NCBI GenBank assembly: GCA_022563255.1
Contig: JADFNS010000004.1
Location: 1-64,000 of the forward strand
DNA length: 64,000 nucleotides
Source of the DNA: Pseudomonadota bacterium
Lineage (GTDB): Bacteria; Pseudomonadota; Gammaproteobacteria; Steroidobacterales; Woeseiaceae
Direction of reading: 5' to 3'
A model generated the notes under the pieces. The model ran no database searches and was not told where the DNA came from. It saw only the letters and a program-made list of their open reading frames with translations. A program made the translations under genes and the position numbers. Shown here one piece after another: positions 26,771 to 35,478 of this stretch. Each line of letters opens with the position of its first letter. The stretch's first letter is position 1.

Positions 26771-28075
26771 ATGCAGGCTGCGCAAGACGGAATCATCGCC
26801 AGGGCGGCGAGGGCGCTGTCAGAAATCGAACCCAACGAACTGAAAGCGACCCTGGTTGCGACGTTGTTCATCTTCATCCTGATGGCGTCCTACTACATTC
26901 TCCGTCCGGTGCGCGATGCCATGGCAAGCGACTGGACGGATTCAGAAGTCAGTTTTCTGTGGAATATCAATTTTTTTATCAGTGCCGGAATCGTCGCGAT
27001 ATACGGGTTCGCTGTTTCCCGGGCCAGACTCCGAAACGTCGTTCCCGCGATGTACGTTTTCTTCGCAATTACGTTCATCGCCTTTTATTTCAGCGTCTCG
27101 CTGCTTGCAGATCGCGGCCTCGTCGATAAGGCTTTTTATCTCTGGGTCAGCGTGTTCGCCCTTTTTCACATTTCGGTTTTCTGGACCTTCATGGCGGACA
27201 CGTTCAACCCGGGTCAGGCAAAGCGGGTTTTTGCGATCATCGGCGCCGGTGCGAGCGCGGGCGCTCTGGTCGGACCGGCAATACCCGCGTTATTCGCGGG
27301 CATATTGGGCATCGATACATTGATGCTAATCGCATCGCTGGGGCTGATGCTCGTAATACCGCTGGTATTCTACATCTATCACCTCAAAGGCACGGAGCTC
27401 GGGAACAGCGATCTTGAGGCGGACACATCGAAAGCGGTGATTGGCGGTAACTGGTGGCAGGGTTTCCGGTCGTTCATAACAAACCCTTACCTGCTGGGGA
27501 TAGGCGCGTTTATTCTGCTCTATGTATTTATTGGTTCATTCGTTTACTTCGAGCAGAAGAATCTTCTCGCAGAGTTTTCCCGGACTGAGAGGACGCAAAT
27601 TCTTGGCAGTATCGACTGGCTCGTCAACGTGCTGACGTTCGGCCTGGCGTTTTTTGTCACGGGGCGCATTGTCAGCCGGGTAGGAATGCCGGTGGCACTG
27701 GGGCTGATGCCAATACTGGTTTGCGCAGGAATGTTGATACTCGCGTTTGCTCCTATGCTCACTGTGCTGCTGGCACTGCAAGTGTTTCGCCGCGGCGGCA
27801 ACTACGGTCTGACGCGTCCAGCGCGAGAAATGTTGTATACGCGGGTCACGCGAGAAGAGCGCTTTAAGGCCAAGCCGGTAATTGATATTGTTGTCTATCG
27901 TGGCGGCGATGCGGTTAGCGGCACGCTGTTCGCGTTCCTGACCGACGGAATCGGCTTCGGTCTTGCGGCGGTTGCCATGGTTGGTGCCGGAATAGCAGCG
28001 GCCTGGACCGGTGTTGGTGTTTGGCTCGGCAGGAAGTTTGATGTAACAGGACAAGCAGGGGACAAGAATGAGTAA
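26771..28075 (+). CDS. NTP/NDP-exchanger-like (TLC family) membrane transporter
   Basis: The 434-residue product is a polytopic membrane protein with about 11-12 helices. It opens with ALSEIEPNELKATLVATLFI and YYILRPVRDAMASDW, a pattern typical of the bacterial proteins related to the ATP/ADP translocases of Rickettsia and Chlamydia (MFS superfamily), and keeps the family-like GNYGLTRPAREMLYTRVTRE block near the C terminus. In free-living bacteria the substrate is unknown and nucleotide exchange should not be assumed. GGGGGCAAGCC precedes ATG. Its end overlaps the acyl-CoA ligase start by 8 bp. Confidence 0.8.
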   Translation: MQAAQDGIIARAARALSEIEPNELKATLVATLFIFILMASYYILRPVRDAMASDWTDSEVSFLWNINFFISAGIVAIYGFAVSRARLRNVVPAMYVFFAITFIAFYFSVSLLADRGLVDKAFYLWVSVFALFHISVFWTFMADTFNPGQAKRVFAIIGAGASAGALVGPAIPALFAGILGIDTLMLIASLGLMLVIPLVFYIYHLKGTELGNSDLEADTSKAVIGGNWWQGFRSFITNPYLLGIGAFILLYVFIGSFVYFEQKNLLAEFSRTERTQILGSIDWLVNVLTFGLAFFVTGRIVSRVGMPVALGLMPILVCAGMLILAFAPMLTVLLALQVFRRGGNYGLTRPAREMLYTRVTREERFKAKPVIDIVVYRGGDAVSGTLFAFLTDGIGFGLAAVAMVGAGIAAAWTGVGVWLGRKFDVTGQAGDKNE

Positions 28076-29696
28076 GCCATGGTTCGCTCAATATGACGCG
28101 TGGGTGCCAACGACGATTGACGCCGACAAATACAAGAATGTTGTCGAGATGTTGTTGCAAGCTGGCGAACGATTCGCCGACAACGTCGCATTCAGTAGTT
28201 TCGGGGCGACCAAGACCTATGCGGAAGTGCTGTCCTTGTCCCGCGATTTTGCGGCGTATTTGCAAAATGAGATCGGCATCAGGAAAGGCGATCGCGTTGC
28301 CTTGATGGCGCCTAACATGATGGCGTTTCCGGTCGCGATGATCGGAATTCTGCGCGCCGGTGGCGTGCAGGTGAACGTCAATCCGATGTACACGCCGCGC
28401 GAACTTGAGCATCAGCTCACGGATGCAGATGTCGACACGATAGTCGTATTTTCCGGGTCCACCGGAACGCTTGCGGAGGTTATCGAAAATACGAGCATCA
28501 AGAACGTGATCGTCGCTGAACTCGATGATTTGCTCGATCTCGGTTTACCGTCACCTCCGGTTGACGAAAGATTGCAAGCGCCGGTCGCGTTTCTGGATGC
28601 AATCGCCGCGGGTGCCGATATGGAGTTCGTGGCCGTCGACATCGAAGGCGATGACCTGATCTACCTGCAGTACACGGGTGGCACTACGGGGCTTTCGAAG
28701 GGTGCGATGTTGACGCACCGGAACCTGGTGGCAAATATCGTGCAGTTCGAATGCGTTGCGGGCGATTACATCAAGTTTGGCGAGGATGTCGTTGTCACGG
28801 CCATTCCGATGTACCACATCTTCGCGCTGATGGTGAACACGCTCTCGTACTTCAAGTTCGGCGCGACCAATGTGATGATCACCGATCCGCGTGACATGCC
28901 TGCGTTTGTTGAAGAGTGGTCGAAGTGGAAAGTGTCGGTTTTCACGGGCGTGAATACGCTCTACAACGGCCTGTTGCACACGCCCGGGTTTGCCGATCTG
29001 GATTTCTCCGCTTTGAAAATTTGTGTCGGCGGGGGCGCTCCTGTGCAAAAAGCGGTTTCCGACAAGTGGAAGGAAGTGACGGGTCGCCACATCAAGGAAG
29101 GTTACGGTCTTTCGGAGACTTCGCCCATTTTGACGACCAATCCGTTCGGCATGACGGAGTTTCTGAGCAGCATCGGTATTCCTTTTCCGTCGACCGATAT
29201 TTCTTTGCGTGATGACGACGGCAATGAGGTCGCTCAGGGCGAGGCAGGAGAGCTTTGCGCAAAAGGCCCACAGATCATGAAAGGCTACTGGCGTCGCGAC
29301 GACGAGACGGCGGAATGCATGACGGACGATGGCTATTTCCGTACGGGCGATATTGCAACGATGGATGAGAACGGATTTTTTCGCATTGTCGATCGCAAGA
29401 AAGACATGATCCTGGTGTCGGGCTTTAACGTCTATCCGAACGAGATCGAAGCAGAAGTCGCGGCATTGGCCGGCGTGCTTGAGTGCGCCTGCATCGGTGT
29501 GCCGGACGAAAAGACCGGGGAGGCTGTGAAGTTATTTGTGGTCAAGTCGGACGACTCGTTATCGGCCGATGCGGTGACCCAATACTGCCGAGAACGTCTC
29601 ACCGGCTACAAGGTGCCGAAGCAGGTCGTGTTTCTCGATGAGTTGCCGAAGTCAACGGTTGGGAAAATCTTGCGGCGCGAGCTCAGGAATTACTGA
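28068..29696 (+). CDS. fadD: Long-chain fatty-acid-CoA ligase (AMP-forming)
   Basis: The 542-residue product carries the ANL-superfamily motifs: YTGGTTGLSKGAMLTHRN (P-loop, A3), GYGLSETSP, the FRTGDIATMDENGFFRIVDR (A7/A8) region and the C-terminal PKSTVGKILRREL with the catalytic Lys. It activates fatty or other carboxylic acids to acyl-CoA. The gene overlaps the transporter by 8 bp (ATGAGTAA), so uptake or exchange and activation are co-expressed. It probably feeds the acyl-CoA dehydrogenases on both sides. Confidence 0.93.
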   Translation: MSKPWFAQYDAWVPTTIDADKYKNVVEMLLQAGERFADNVAFSSFGATKTYAEVLSLSRDFAAYLQNEIGIRKGDRVALMAPNMMAFPVAMIGILRAGGVQVNVNPMYTPRELEHQLTDADVDTIVVFSGSTGTLAEVIENTSIKNVIVAELDDLLDLGLPSPPVDERLQAPVAFLDAIAAGADMEFVAVDIEGDDLIYLQYTGGTTGLSKGAMLTHRNLVANIVQFECVAGDYIKFGEDVVVTAIPMYHIFALMVNTLSYFKFGATNVMITDPRDMPAFVEEWSKWKVSVFTGVNTLYNGLLHTPGFADLDFSALKICVGGGAPVQKAVSDKWKEVTGRHIKEGYGLSETSPILTTNPFGMTEFLSSIGIPFPSTDISLRDDDGNEVAQGEAGELCAKGPQIMKGYWRRDDETAECMTDDGYFRTGDIATMDENGFFRIVDRKKDMILVSGFNVYPNEIEAEVAALAGVLECACIGVPDEKTGEAVKLFVVKSDDSLSADAVTQYCRERLTGYKVPKQVVFLDELPKSTVGKILRRELRNY

Positions 29697-29705
29697 TCTC
29701 GAATA

Positions 29706-29886
29706 TCAGGTCGCTGGCAGCAACACCAGGTCGCCATCAACGCCGATAAATTTTCTCATTTTGTTGGCGCAGCGGAGAGCCATTGCCTCAAGAACTATGT
29801 TGTGAATCTTGCCCGTCCTGCAGCGGTATCAGATCATCCAGAAGCGTGACGGCGGCAATCGTCTCAAGCTGTTGTGGCTGTGGCAT
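29706..29886 (-). pseudogene. Small ORF (about 60 residues) split by a one-base frameshift
   Basis: From ATG at 29886, preceded by AAAAGGATCGAA, the frame reads MPQPQQLETIAAVTLLDDLI and PLQDG, then leaves sense and stops at TGA (29788-29790). Dropping one G from the GGG run near 29810-29830 brings the other frame into line as KIHNIVLEAMALRCANKMRK and FIGVDGDLVLLPAT before a stop at 29706-29708. Both halves look like one coherent protein with a helical middle. It is antisense in the gap after the acyl-CoA ligase. The family is not recognised, and a sequencing error is possible. Confidence 0.45.
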
Positions 29887-30057
29887 TTCGATCCTTTTTC
29901 GCTAACTGACCGGAGTTCGTCTACGATAGAAAGTGAGGGAATTTCACAAGCAGTACCTTATCGTTTCACGTTTTATACCCTATTTTGGGTACGCATCCAC
30001 GCCTGTGAAGCGAGTAATATTTTATAACCCTGCTTGCTCGCCGGATTCAGCTTACGT

Positions 30058-31833
30058 ATGACCGATTACAAACCGCCACTCAAAGATATTCTTTTCAATA
30101 TTCACGAACTGTCGAGTATCGACGGTGTGTTGCGGTTCGAAAACTACAGCGAGTTCGATATCGAATTGGTGGATCAGGTTGTCGGCGAGGCGAGCAAATT
30201 TGCTGCCGATATTTTGAGTCCGATAAATATTCCTGGCGACCGGACGGGTTGCAAAGTAGAGGACAAGAAAGTTGTCATGGCGCCGGGATTCGCGGCGGCC
30301 TACGGAAAATTTGTCGAGAACGGCTGGCAGAGCCTCGTCGTTTCGCCCGAGTTTGGCGGCATGGGCATGCCGGATGTCGTTGGCGTTGCGGCCGCCGAGA
30401 CCTGGCAGTCGGCCTGCCTCTCATTCGCCTTGCAGCCGATGCTGACAGCGGGCGCCGTGATTGCCCTTGAGAAACATGGGTCAGCCGGGATTCGTGCGAT
30501 GTATCTGCCGCAGCTGGCCAGCGGCGCCTGGACGGGCACGATGAATCTGACCGAGCCGCAGGCAGGATCTGATCTCGCGGCGGTATCGACCAGGGCCGTT
30601 CGGGATGGCGACCACTATCGAATTACCGGCGCAAAGATTTTTATCACCTGGGGCGATCAGGAGTTTTCCGAAAACATTGTGCATTTGGTGCTGGCGCGCC
30701 TGCCAGATGGGCCAGAAGGCATTCGTGGATTAACGATGTTTCTGGTGCCCAAGTTTCTTGTCAACGAGGACGGCAGTCTCGGAGACAGAAACGACGTGTA
30801 CGTGACGTCGATCGAGCACAAACTCGGGATTCATGGCAGTCCGACCTGCGTCATGAATTTCGGTGAGAGTGCCGGCGCGATCGCTTATTTAATCGGTGTG
30901 GAAAACAAGGGCATTGCCTGCATGTTTTCGATGATGAATCACGCGCGTATAGAAGTTGGCGTTCAGGGTCTCGCTATCAGTGAGCGAGCGTACCAGCTGG
31001 CCCTTTCTTACGCCCGTGACCGCACTCAGGGAAGAGCGCCTGGCAGCGAGGGTAAAGTCACGATCATCCATCATGCTGACGTTCGGCGCATGTTGCTTGT
31101 AATGAAATCGCAAATAGAGGCGATGCGTGCCGTGGCCTGCGTAACTGCCAGCGTTCAGGATTTTTCTCATTACGACGGCGACGCGGCAAACCGGGAAAAG
31201 GCGTCGCGCCGGCTCGCCTTGCTGACACCCGTCGTAAAGGGCTGGATGACCGAGCTTGCGCAGGAAATCACGTCGCTTGGCGTGCAGATTCACGGGGGCA
31301 TGGGCTATGTTGAGGAGACCGGCGCAGCCCAATACATGCGCGATGCCAGAATTCTCACGATTTACGAAGGTACGACAGGCATTCAGGCCAATGATTTTGT
31401 CGGGCGCAAAATTCTTGCGGACGAAGGCAGAGCGATCCGGGAGCTGCTTGCAGACATGCGCGTGCTCGACAGTCCGCTGGCTGGTGACGAACGTCTCGCC
31501 GATATTCGTTCTGCTCTCGCGAACGCGATAGCAAATTTCGAACTGGCGACAACGTGGTTGCTTGAAAACGGACCACTGGATCCGCATGCGGCCGGGTCTG
31601 CATCCGTGAATATTCTGATGCTGGCAGGTACCGTACTGGGCGGCTGGCAGATGGCGCGGGCGGCCCTCGCTATCGTGGCGGGCGCGGCGTCCGACGATCC
31701 CGATTTCGCTGCAGCAAAATTAATTACCGTGCGATTCTACGCGCGGCACATCATGCCACGGTCGCAGGTTTATGGTGACGCAGCGATGGCTGGTAGCGAC
31801 CTTGTTATGGATTTGCCGGAAGAGTTCTTTTAG
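30058..31833 (+). CDS. Large acyl-CoA dehydrogenase (about 590 residues)
   Basis: The 591-residue product belongs to the long-form acyl-CoA dehydrogenases with an extended N-terminal domain (KPPLKDILFNIHELSSIDGV, the usual opening of this subgroup). It has MNLTEPQAGSDLAAVSTRAV, FITWGDQEFSENIVH, VQIHGGMGYVEETGAAQYMR and the catalytic-loop block ILTIYEGTTGIQANDFVGRK. Its role is FAD-dependent oxidation of acyl-CoA. It follows the acyl-CoA ligase on the same strand after 360 bp. ATG at 30058 has no strong ribosome binding site, but the family N terminus begins here. Confidence 0.92.
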   Translation: MTDYKPPLKDILFNIHELSSIDGVLRFENYSEFDIELVDQVVGEASKFAADILSPINIPGDRTGCKVEDKKVVMAPGFAAAYGKFVENGWQSLVVSPEFGGMGMPDVVGVAAAETWQSACLSFALQPMLTAGAVIALEKHGSAGIRAMYLPQLASGAWTGTMNLTEPQAGSDLAAVSTRAVRDGDHYRITGAKIFITWGDQEFSENIVHLVLARLPDGPEGIRGLTMFLVPKFLVNEDGSLGDRNDVYVTSIEHKLGIHGSPTCVMNFGESAGAIAYLIGVENKGIACMFSMMNHARIEVGVQGLAISERAYQLALSYARDRTQGRAPGSEGKVTIIHHADVRRMLLVMKSQIEAMRAVACVTASVQDFSHYDGDAANREKASRRLALLTPVVKGWMTELAQEITSLGVQIHGGMGYVEETGAAQYMRDARILTIYEGTTGIQANDFVGRKILADEGRAIRELLADMRVLDSPLAGDERLADIRSALANAIANFELATTWLLENGPLDPHAAGSASVNILMLAGTVLGGWQMARAALAIVAGAASDDPDFAAAKLITVRFYARHIMPRSQVYGDAAMAGSDLVMDLPEEFF

Positions 31834-31853
31834 CGACGCATCACTGTTTGCCG

Positions 31854-33260
31854 TTAGCGAAGTTTTCTCAGCCACTTTAATTTCTTTTCCGTATACGGCG
31901 CGTAACGAATATCTAGGTCCGGCCACCAGCCGCGTTTCATCACAGCTTTCATGTGACTAAACGTCTCGAAGCCGCGCTTGCCGCTGTAAGCGCCCATGCC
32001 GCTGGCGCCGACGCCGCCGAACGGCAGTTCATGCACGGCCATGAACATCATGACGTCGTTAACGCAGGCACTGCCACAGCTGACGTCGTTGAGAAATTTG
32101 GCTTCGGCCATTTTGCTGTCGGTGAAAATGTAAGCGGCAAGTGGCTTGTCGCCGTCGCGAATGAAGGCGATGGCGTCTTCCAGGTTCCCGGCACGGACGA
32201 TCGGTAGAACCGGTCCGAAAATTTCTTCCTGCATGATCGGGCTGTCAGCCGTGACGTCGGTGATGACGGTCGGCGCAATGTACCTGTCAGCAGCGTCGGC
32301 CTGCCCACCTATGACGGTGTGTCCGGATTTCATCAGCTGACTGACCCGTTCGAAGTGGCGATCATTGATGATGCGACCGTAGGAGTCGGACTTCTGCGGA
32401 TTTTCGCCGTACATGTCGTTGATGCTCTTTTCGAGCAAAGGTATCAGTTGGGCTTCGGTGTCGGCGTCGGCGAGGATGTAGTCGGGCGCAATGCAGGTCT
32501 GGCCGGCGTTCGTGAATTTGCCCCACACGATGCGGCGCGCCGTCGCTTCCATGTTGGTATCGGGCAAGACGACGCAGGGGCATTTTCCGCCAAGTTCCAG
32601 CGTCACCGGTGTCAGGTGTTTTGCCGCAGCGGCCATCACAATACGACCTACGGTGCCGCCGCCCGTGTACAAGATATGGTCGAAAGACAGTTCGAGCAAC
32701 GCGGTCGTTGTCGCGGCGGCGCCTTCGACGACCTTGACGCAATCAGGGTCCAGGTACTCAGGGATCAGGCGCGCCAGCAGTGCAGATGTCGCCGCTGCGA
32801 GTTCGGATGGCTTGAGCAAGACGCAGTTACCGGCCGCGATGGCCGCGCACATGCCAGCCAACGTCAGCTGAACCGGGTAGTTCCAGGCGCCGATGATCAG
32901 CACGACGCCAAGCGGCTCGGGTTGAATCCAGCTCTTGCCGGGCTGACCTACGACGGGCGTGGAAATTCTTTTCGATTTCGTCCAGCGATTCAGGTTCTTG
33001 CAACAATAGGCCGCGTCGCCACTGATGTACGAAATCTCGGTAGTGAACGACTCCATTGGCGCCTTGCTGAGATCGGCGCGCAATGCCGCCATCAAGTCGT
33101 CCTCGCGTTCGACCATCATTCTCTCGATCGCTTCGAGCTGCGACCGTCGCCACGCCAGATCCTTACTCTTGCCACTGTTGAACGTAGCCTTGAGAGCGGC
33201 AAACACTTCGGTATAGTCGGGATCGATTATTGGCGCCGCCTGCGTTGCTGATTCAGACAT
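31854..33260 (-). CDS. Aldehyde dehydrogenase (class 3-like)
   Basis: The 468-residue product shows the ALDH catalytic set: PLGVVLIIGAWNYPVQLTLA (Asn of the oxyanion hole), TLELGGKCPCVVLPD (general-base Glu) and NAGQTCIAPDY (nucleophilic Cys). The short length and the sequence VLIIGAWNYP resemble class 3 ALDHs that oxidise fatty or aromatic aldehydes. ATG at 33260 starts the conserved region; codons upstream are unlikely. It is 66 bp after ribokinase, possibly in the same operon, and converges with the large acyl-CoA dehydrogenase gene. Confidence 0.9.
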   Translation of the reverse strand: MSESATQAAPIIDPDYTEVFAALKATFNSGKSKDLAWRRSQLEAIERMMVEREDDLMAALRADLSKAPMESFTTEISYISGDAAYCCKNLNRWTKSKRISTPVVGQPGKSWIQPEPLGVVLIIGAWNYPVQLTLAGMCAAIAAGNCVLLKPSELAAATSALLARLIPEYLDPDCVKVVEGAAATTTALLELSFDHILYTGGGTVGRIVMAAAAKHLTPVTLELGGKCPCVVLPDTNMEATARRIVWGKFTNAGQTCIAPDYILADADTEAQLIPLLEKSINDMYGENPQKSDSYGRIINDRHFERVSQLMKSGHTVIGGQADAADRYIAPTVITDVTADSPIMQEEIFGPVLPIVRAGNLEDAIAFIRDGDKPLAAYIFTDSKMAEAKFLNDVSCGSACVNDVMMFMAVHELPFGGVGASGMGAYSGKRGFETFSHMKAVMKRGWWPDLDIRYAPYTEKKLKWLRKLR

Positions 33261-33326
33261 GACAATCCTGATATTGATGGACGATTGTTTGATTCTGCCT
33301 GTGTGCACGCCGTCTGGGAAGCGCTA

Positions 33327-34214
33327 TCACGCGTTTGCACCAGCGGACTGCACAGATTGTGTGGCTGCTTCGACTGCCAGTTTAACGGCGGCGCGCAACG
33401 ATCGACCCTCGGCGAGCATCGCGGCCAGCACGCCGTTGAATGTGTCCCCCGCGCCGGTAGTGTCAGCGACGGGCACTCGTTTCGCCGTTTCGTGGTGCAC
33501 TCCCTCTGCATTGCACAGCAGCGCGCCGCTTTCACCCATCGTGATGATTACGTTTTGTACCCCACGCCTCAATAGCTCGGCGGCGGCGGTAGCCGCGCTT
33601 TGCGCATCGACAACAGCGATACCCGTCAACGTCTCGGCTTCGATTTCATTGGGCGTAATACAGAACAGTTGCTGCAGAAGATCGTCTGTCAACACGGCTG
33701 CCGGAGCTGGGTTGAGGACGACCCGAACATCGCGTTCGCTGGCGAGATTGATTGCCTTCACAATCGATTCCATCGGCGTTTCCAGCTGAATTAAAAGCGG
33801 GTCGGCGTCGTCGAACAGGTATTGCTGCTCGATGAGTATCTCTGCCGACAGCCGCGCATTGGCGCCCGCCGCGATGCTGATGCAGTTTTCGCCGTGGTCG
33901 TCGACGAAAATCATCGCAACCCCCGATGCGATGTCATCGATGATTTGAATATTTTGCGTGTCGATTCCTGCAGCTTTGAGGTTATCAATAGCGGCCTTAC
34001 CGAATTCGTCATCACCGACGGCCGCGAGAAAGCGAACATTGCCGCCGGCGCGCCGTGCAGCGATAGCCTGGTTAGCTCCTTTCCCACCGCAAAAAATCCG
34101 AAATTCATCGCCCAGCACAGTTTGTCCCGGAAGCGGCAGCTCCGGGACCCTGATGACCATGTCGGTATTCGAGCTACCGATGACAAGTATCGATTTCTTT
34201 TTCAAAACAGCCAC
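33327..34214 (-). CDS. rbsK: Ribokinase (PfkB family)
   Basis: The 295-residue product has the PfkB family signatures GGKGANQAIAARRAGGNVRF near residue 43 and DTTGAGDTFNGVLAAMLAEG near 245 (catalytic Asp in GAGD), with NPAPA and TPNEIEAE typical of ribokinases. It should phosphorylate ribose at O5 with ATP. The GTG start overlaps the ApbE gene's end by 13 bp, showing coupling. No ribose transporter or RbsR is adjacent, so the substrate may be scavenged ribose or another pentose from nucleosides. Confidence 0.88.
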   Translation of the reverse strand: MAVLKKKSILVIGSSNTDMVIRVPELPLPGQTVLGDEFRIFCGGKGANQAIAARRAGGNVRFLAAVGDDEFGKAAIDNLKAAGIDTQNIQIIDDIASGVAMIFVDDHGENCISIAAGANARLSAEILIEQQYLFDDADPLLIQLETPMESIVKAINLASERDVRVVLNPAPAAVLTDDLLQQLFCITPNEIEAETLTGIAVVDAQSAATAAAELLRRGVQNVIITMGESGALLCNAEGVHHETAKRVPVADTTGAGDTFNGVLAAMLAEGRSLRAAVKLAVEAATQSVQSAGANA

Positions 34215-35215
34215 CTGGCAGACGGCCGGTATTCGACCCCGGTCGGCGTGAGTACCGCGAAATACGCCGCGAGATGCAGCTCATCCGCGAGGCGCATGCC
34301 GTCTTCGGGGCCGAGAACCAGCAGCGCCGTTGCGATCGCATCAGCATAGGCGGTCGATTCGTGAACAACGGTAACAGCCGCCAGGTTGTGAGTGATCGGG
34401 CGTCCCGTTCCCGGGTCTATCGTATGCGAATATCGGGTTCCTTCGTACTCAAAAAAATTCCGGTAATCGCCGGATGTCGCAGTGCCGGCGTCGCTAAGGC
34501 GAATGACCGAATACGATTTGCCGTGTTGCCGTGACGGATTTTCGATCGCGATGGCAAACTTGCGATTTTCCGAGTTGTGCCCCCGTACTTTCACTTCACC
34601 GCCGATTTCGACGAGATAATTGCGCAACCCGGCGGTGTTGAGTAGCGCGGCCAGTTGATCCACCGCATATCCTTTCGCCCAACCCGACAGATCGACATAA
34701 ATACTTGCAGACGATTTTCGAATGGCCGGTTGCCCGCAGTCCGCGTCCAGATTGGTGTACCCGACTTGCTGCCGGGCGGCCTCAATATCGGTGTCGGCAG
34801 GTGGCCGGTCACGTCCACCTTGCGGTCCGAAGCCCCAGAGATTCACCAACGGGCCGACAGTGATATCGAAAGCGCCGCCGGTTTCCTGGCTGACGAGCAG
34901 GGCACTGGAAATCAACGAGCAAAATTCGAATGAAACCGCAATCCACTCAGTGGATGCACTGAGATTGAATTGAGCAAGCTCGGATCGTGCCCGGTACGTG
35001 GATGCCAGATCCTCCACTTGCTCGAGCTTTTCTTCAATGCGGCCTCTTAAGTTTTCGAGCGTGGTTCCTGACGGCGGATCGATCAGGACAATATTAAACG
35101 TCGTGCCCATTGTTTGCCCGCGCAGTTCGAGAACTGGCAACTTAGGACCGTCGCTGCAAGCAGCGGCGAGAATAACTACGGCGCAGACGGCGGCCTTGCG
35201 GAATTGTGAACGCAT
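34202..35215 (-). CDS. apbE: FAD:protein FMN transferase (ApbE-like lipoprotein)
   Basis: The 337-residue product has a lipoprotein signal (VCAVVILAAACSDG, lipobox AAAC) and the ApbE domain: RGQTMGTTFNIVL, GGAFDITVGPLVNLWGFGPQ, DLSGWAKGYAVDQLAALLNT and GEVKVRGHN, with the metal-binding THIDPGTGRP and ATALLVLGPEDG near the C terminus. It attaches FMN covalently to Thr of flavoproteins such as Nqr or Rnf subunits in the periplasm. No such partner is in the window. It is the first gene of the run with ribokinase and ALDH, an odd combination. Confidence 0.9.
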   Translation of the reverse strand: MRSQFRKAAVCAVVILAAACSDGPKLPVLELRGQTMGTTFNIVLIDPPSGTTLENLRGRIEEKLEQVEDLASTYRARSELAQFNLSASTEWIAVSFEFCSLISSALLVSQETGGAFDITVGPLVNLWGFGPQGGRDRPPADTDIEAARQQVGYTNLDADCGQPAIRKSSASIYVDLSGWAKGYAVDQLAALLNTAGLRNYLVEIGGEVKVRGHNSENRKFAIAIENPSRQHGKSYSVIRLSDAGTATSGDYRNFFEYEGTRYSHTIDPGTGRPITHNLAAVTVVHESTAYADAIATALLVLGPEDGMRLADELHLAAYFAVLTPTGVEYRPSARWLF

Positions 35216-35478
35216 CAGGGATCAGTATGTCATTGTTACGAGCATCTGTGATCGAGAATTCGCGGGCAGATTGGATACAATCGCGATCAACTTGAATCGT
35301 GCTTTGGAAAACGCTTGAAAAACAATGGTTTGTTAAGCGTCGTCCACAAGCAGAATGACGAGCAGCGATACCCGGTAGCTTAAGAATTTATGCGCCGTCG
35401 ATCGTGACAGGTCACTCATGGGTTGCACTCGATAGTTTGGACCCGCAATATTCGCACAATTCTTCTGGAGCTACTCTA

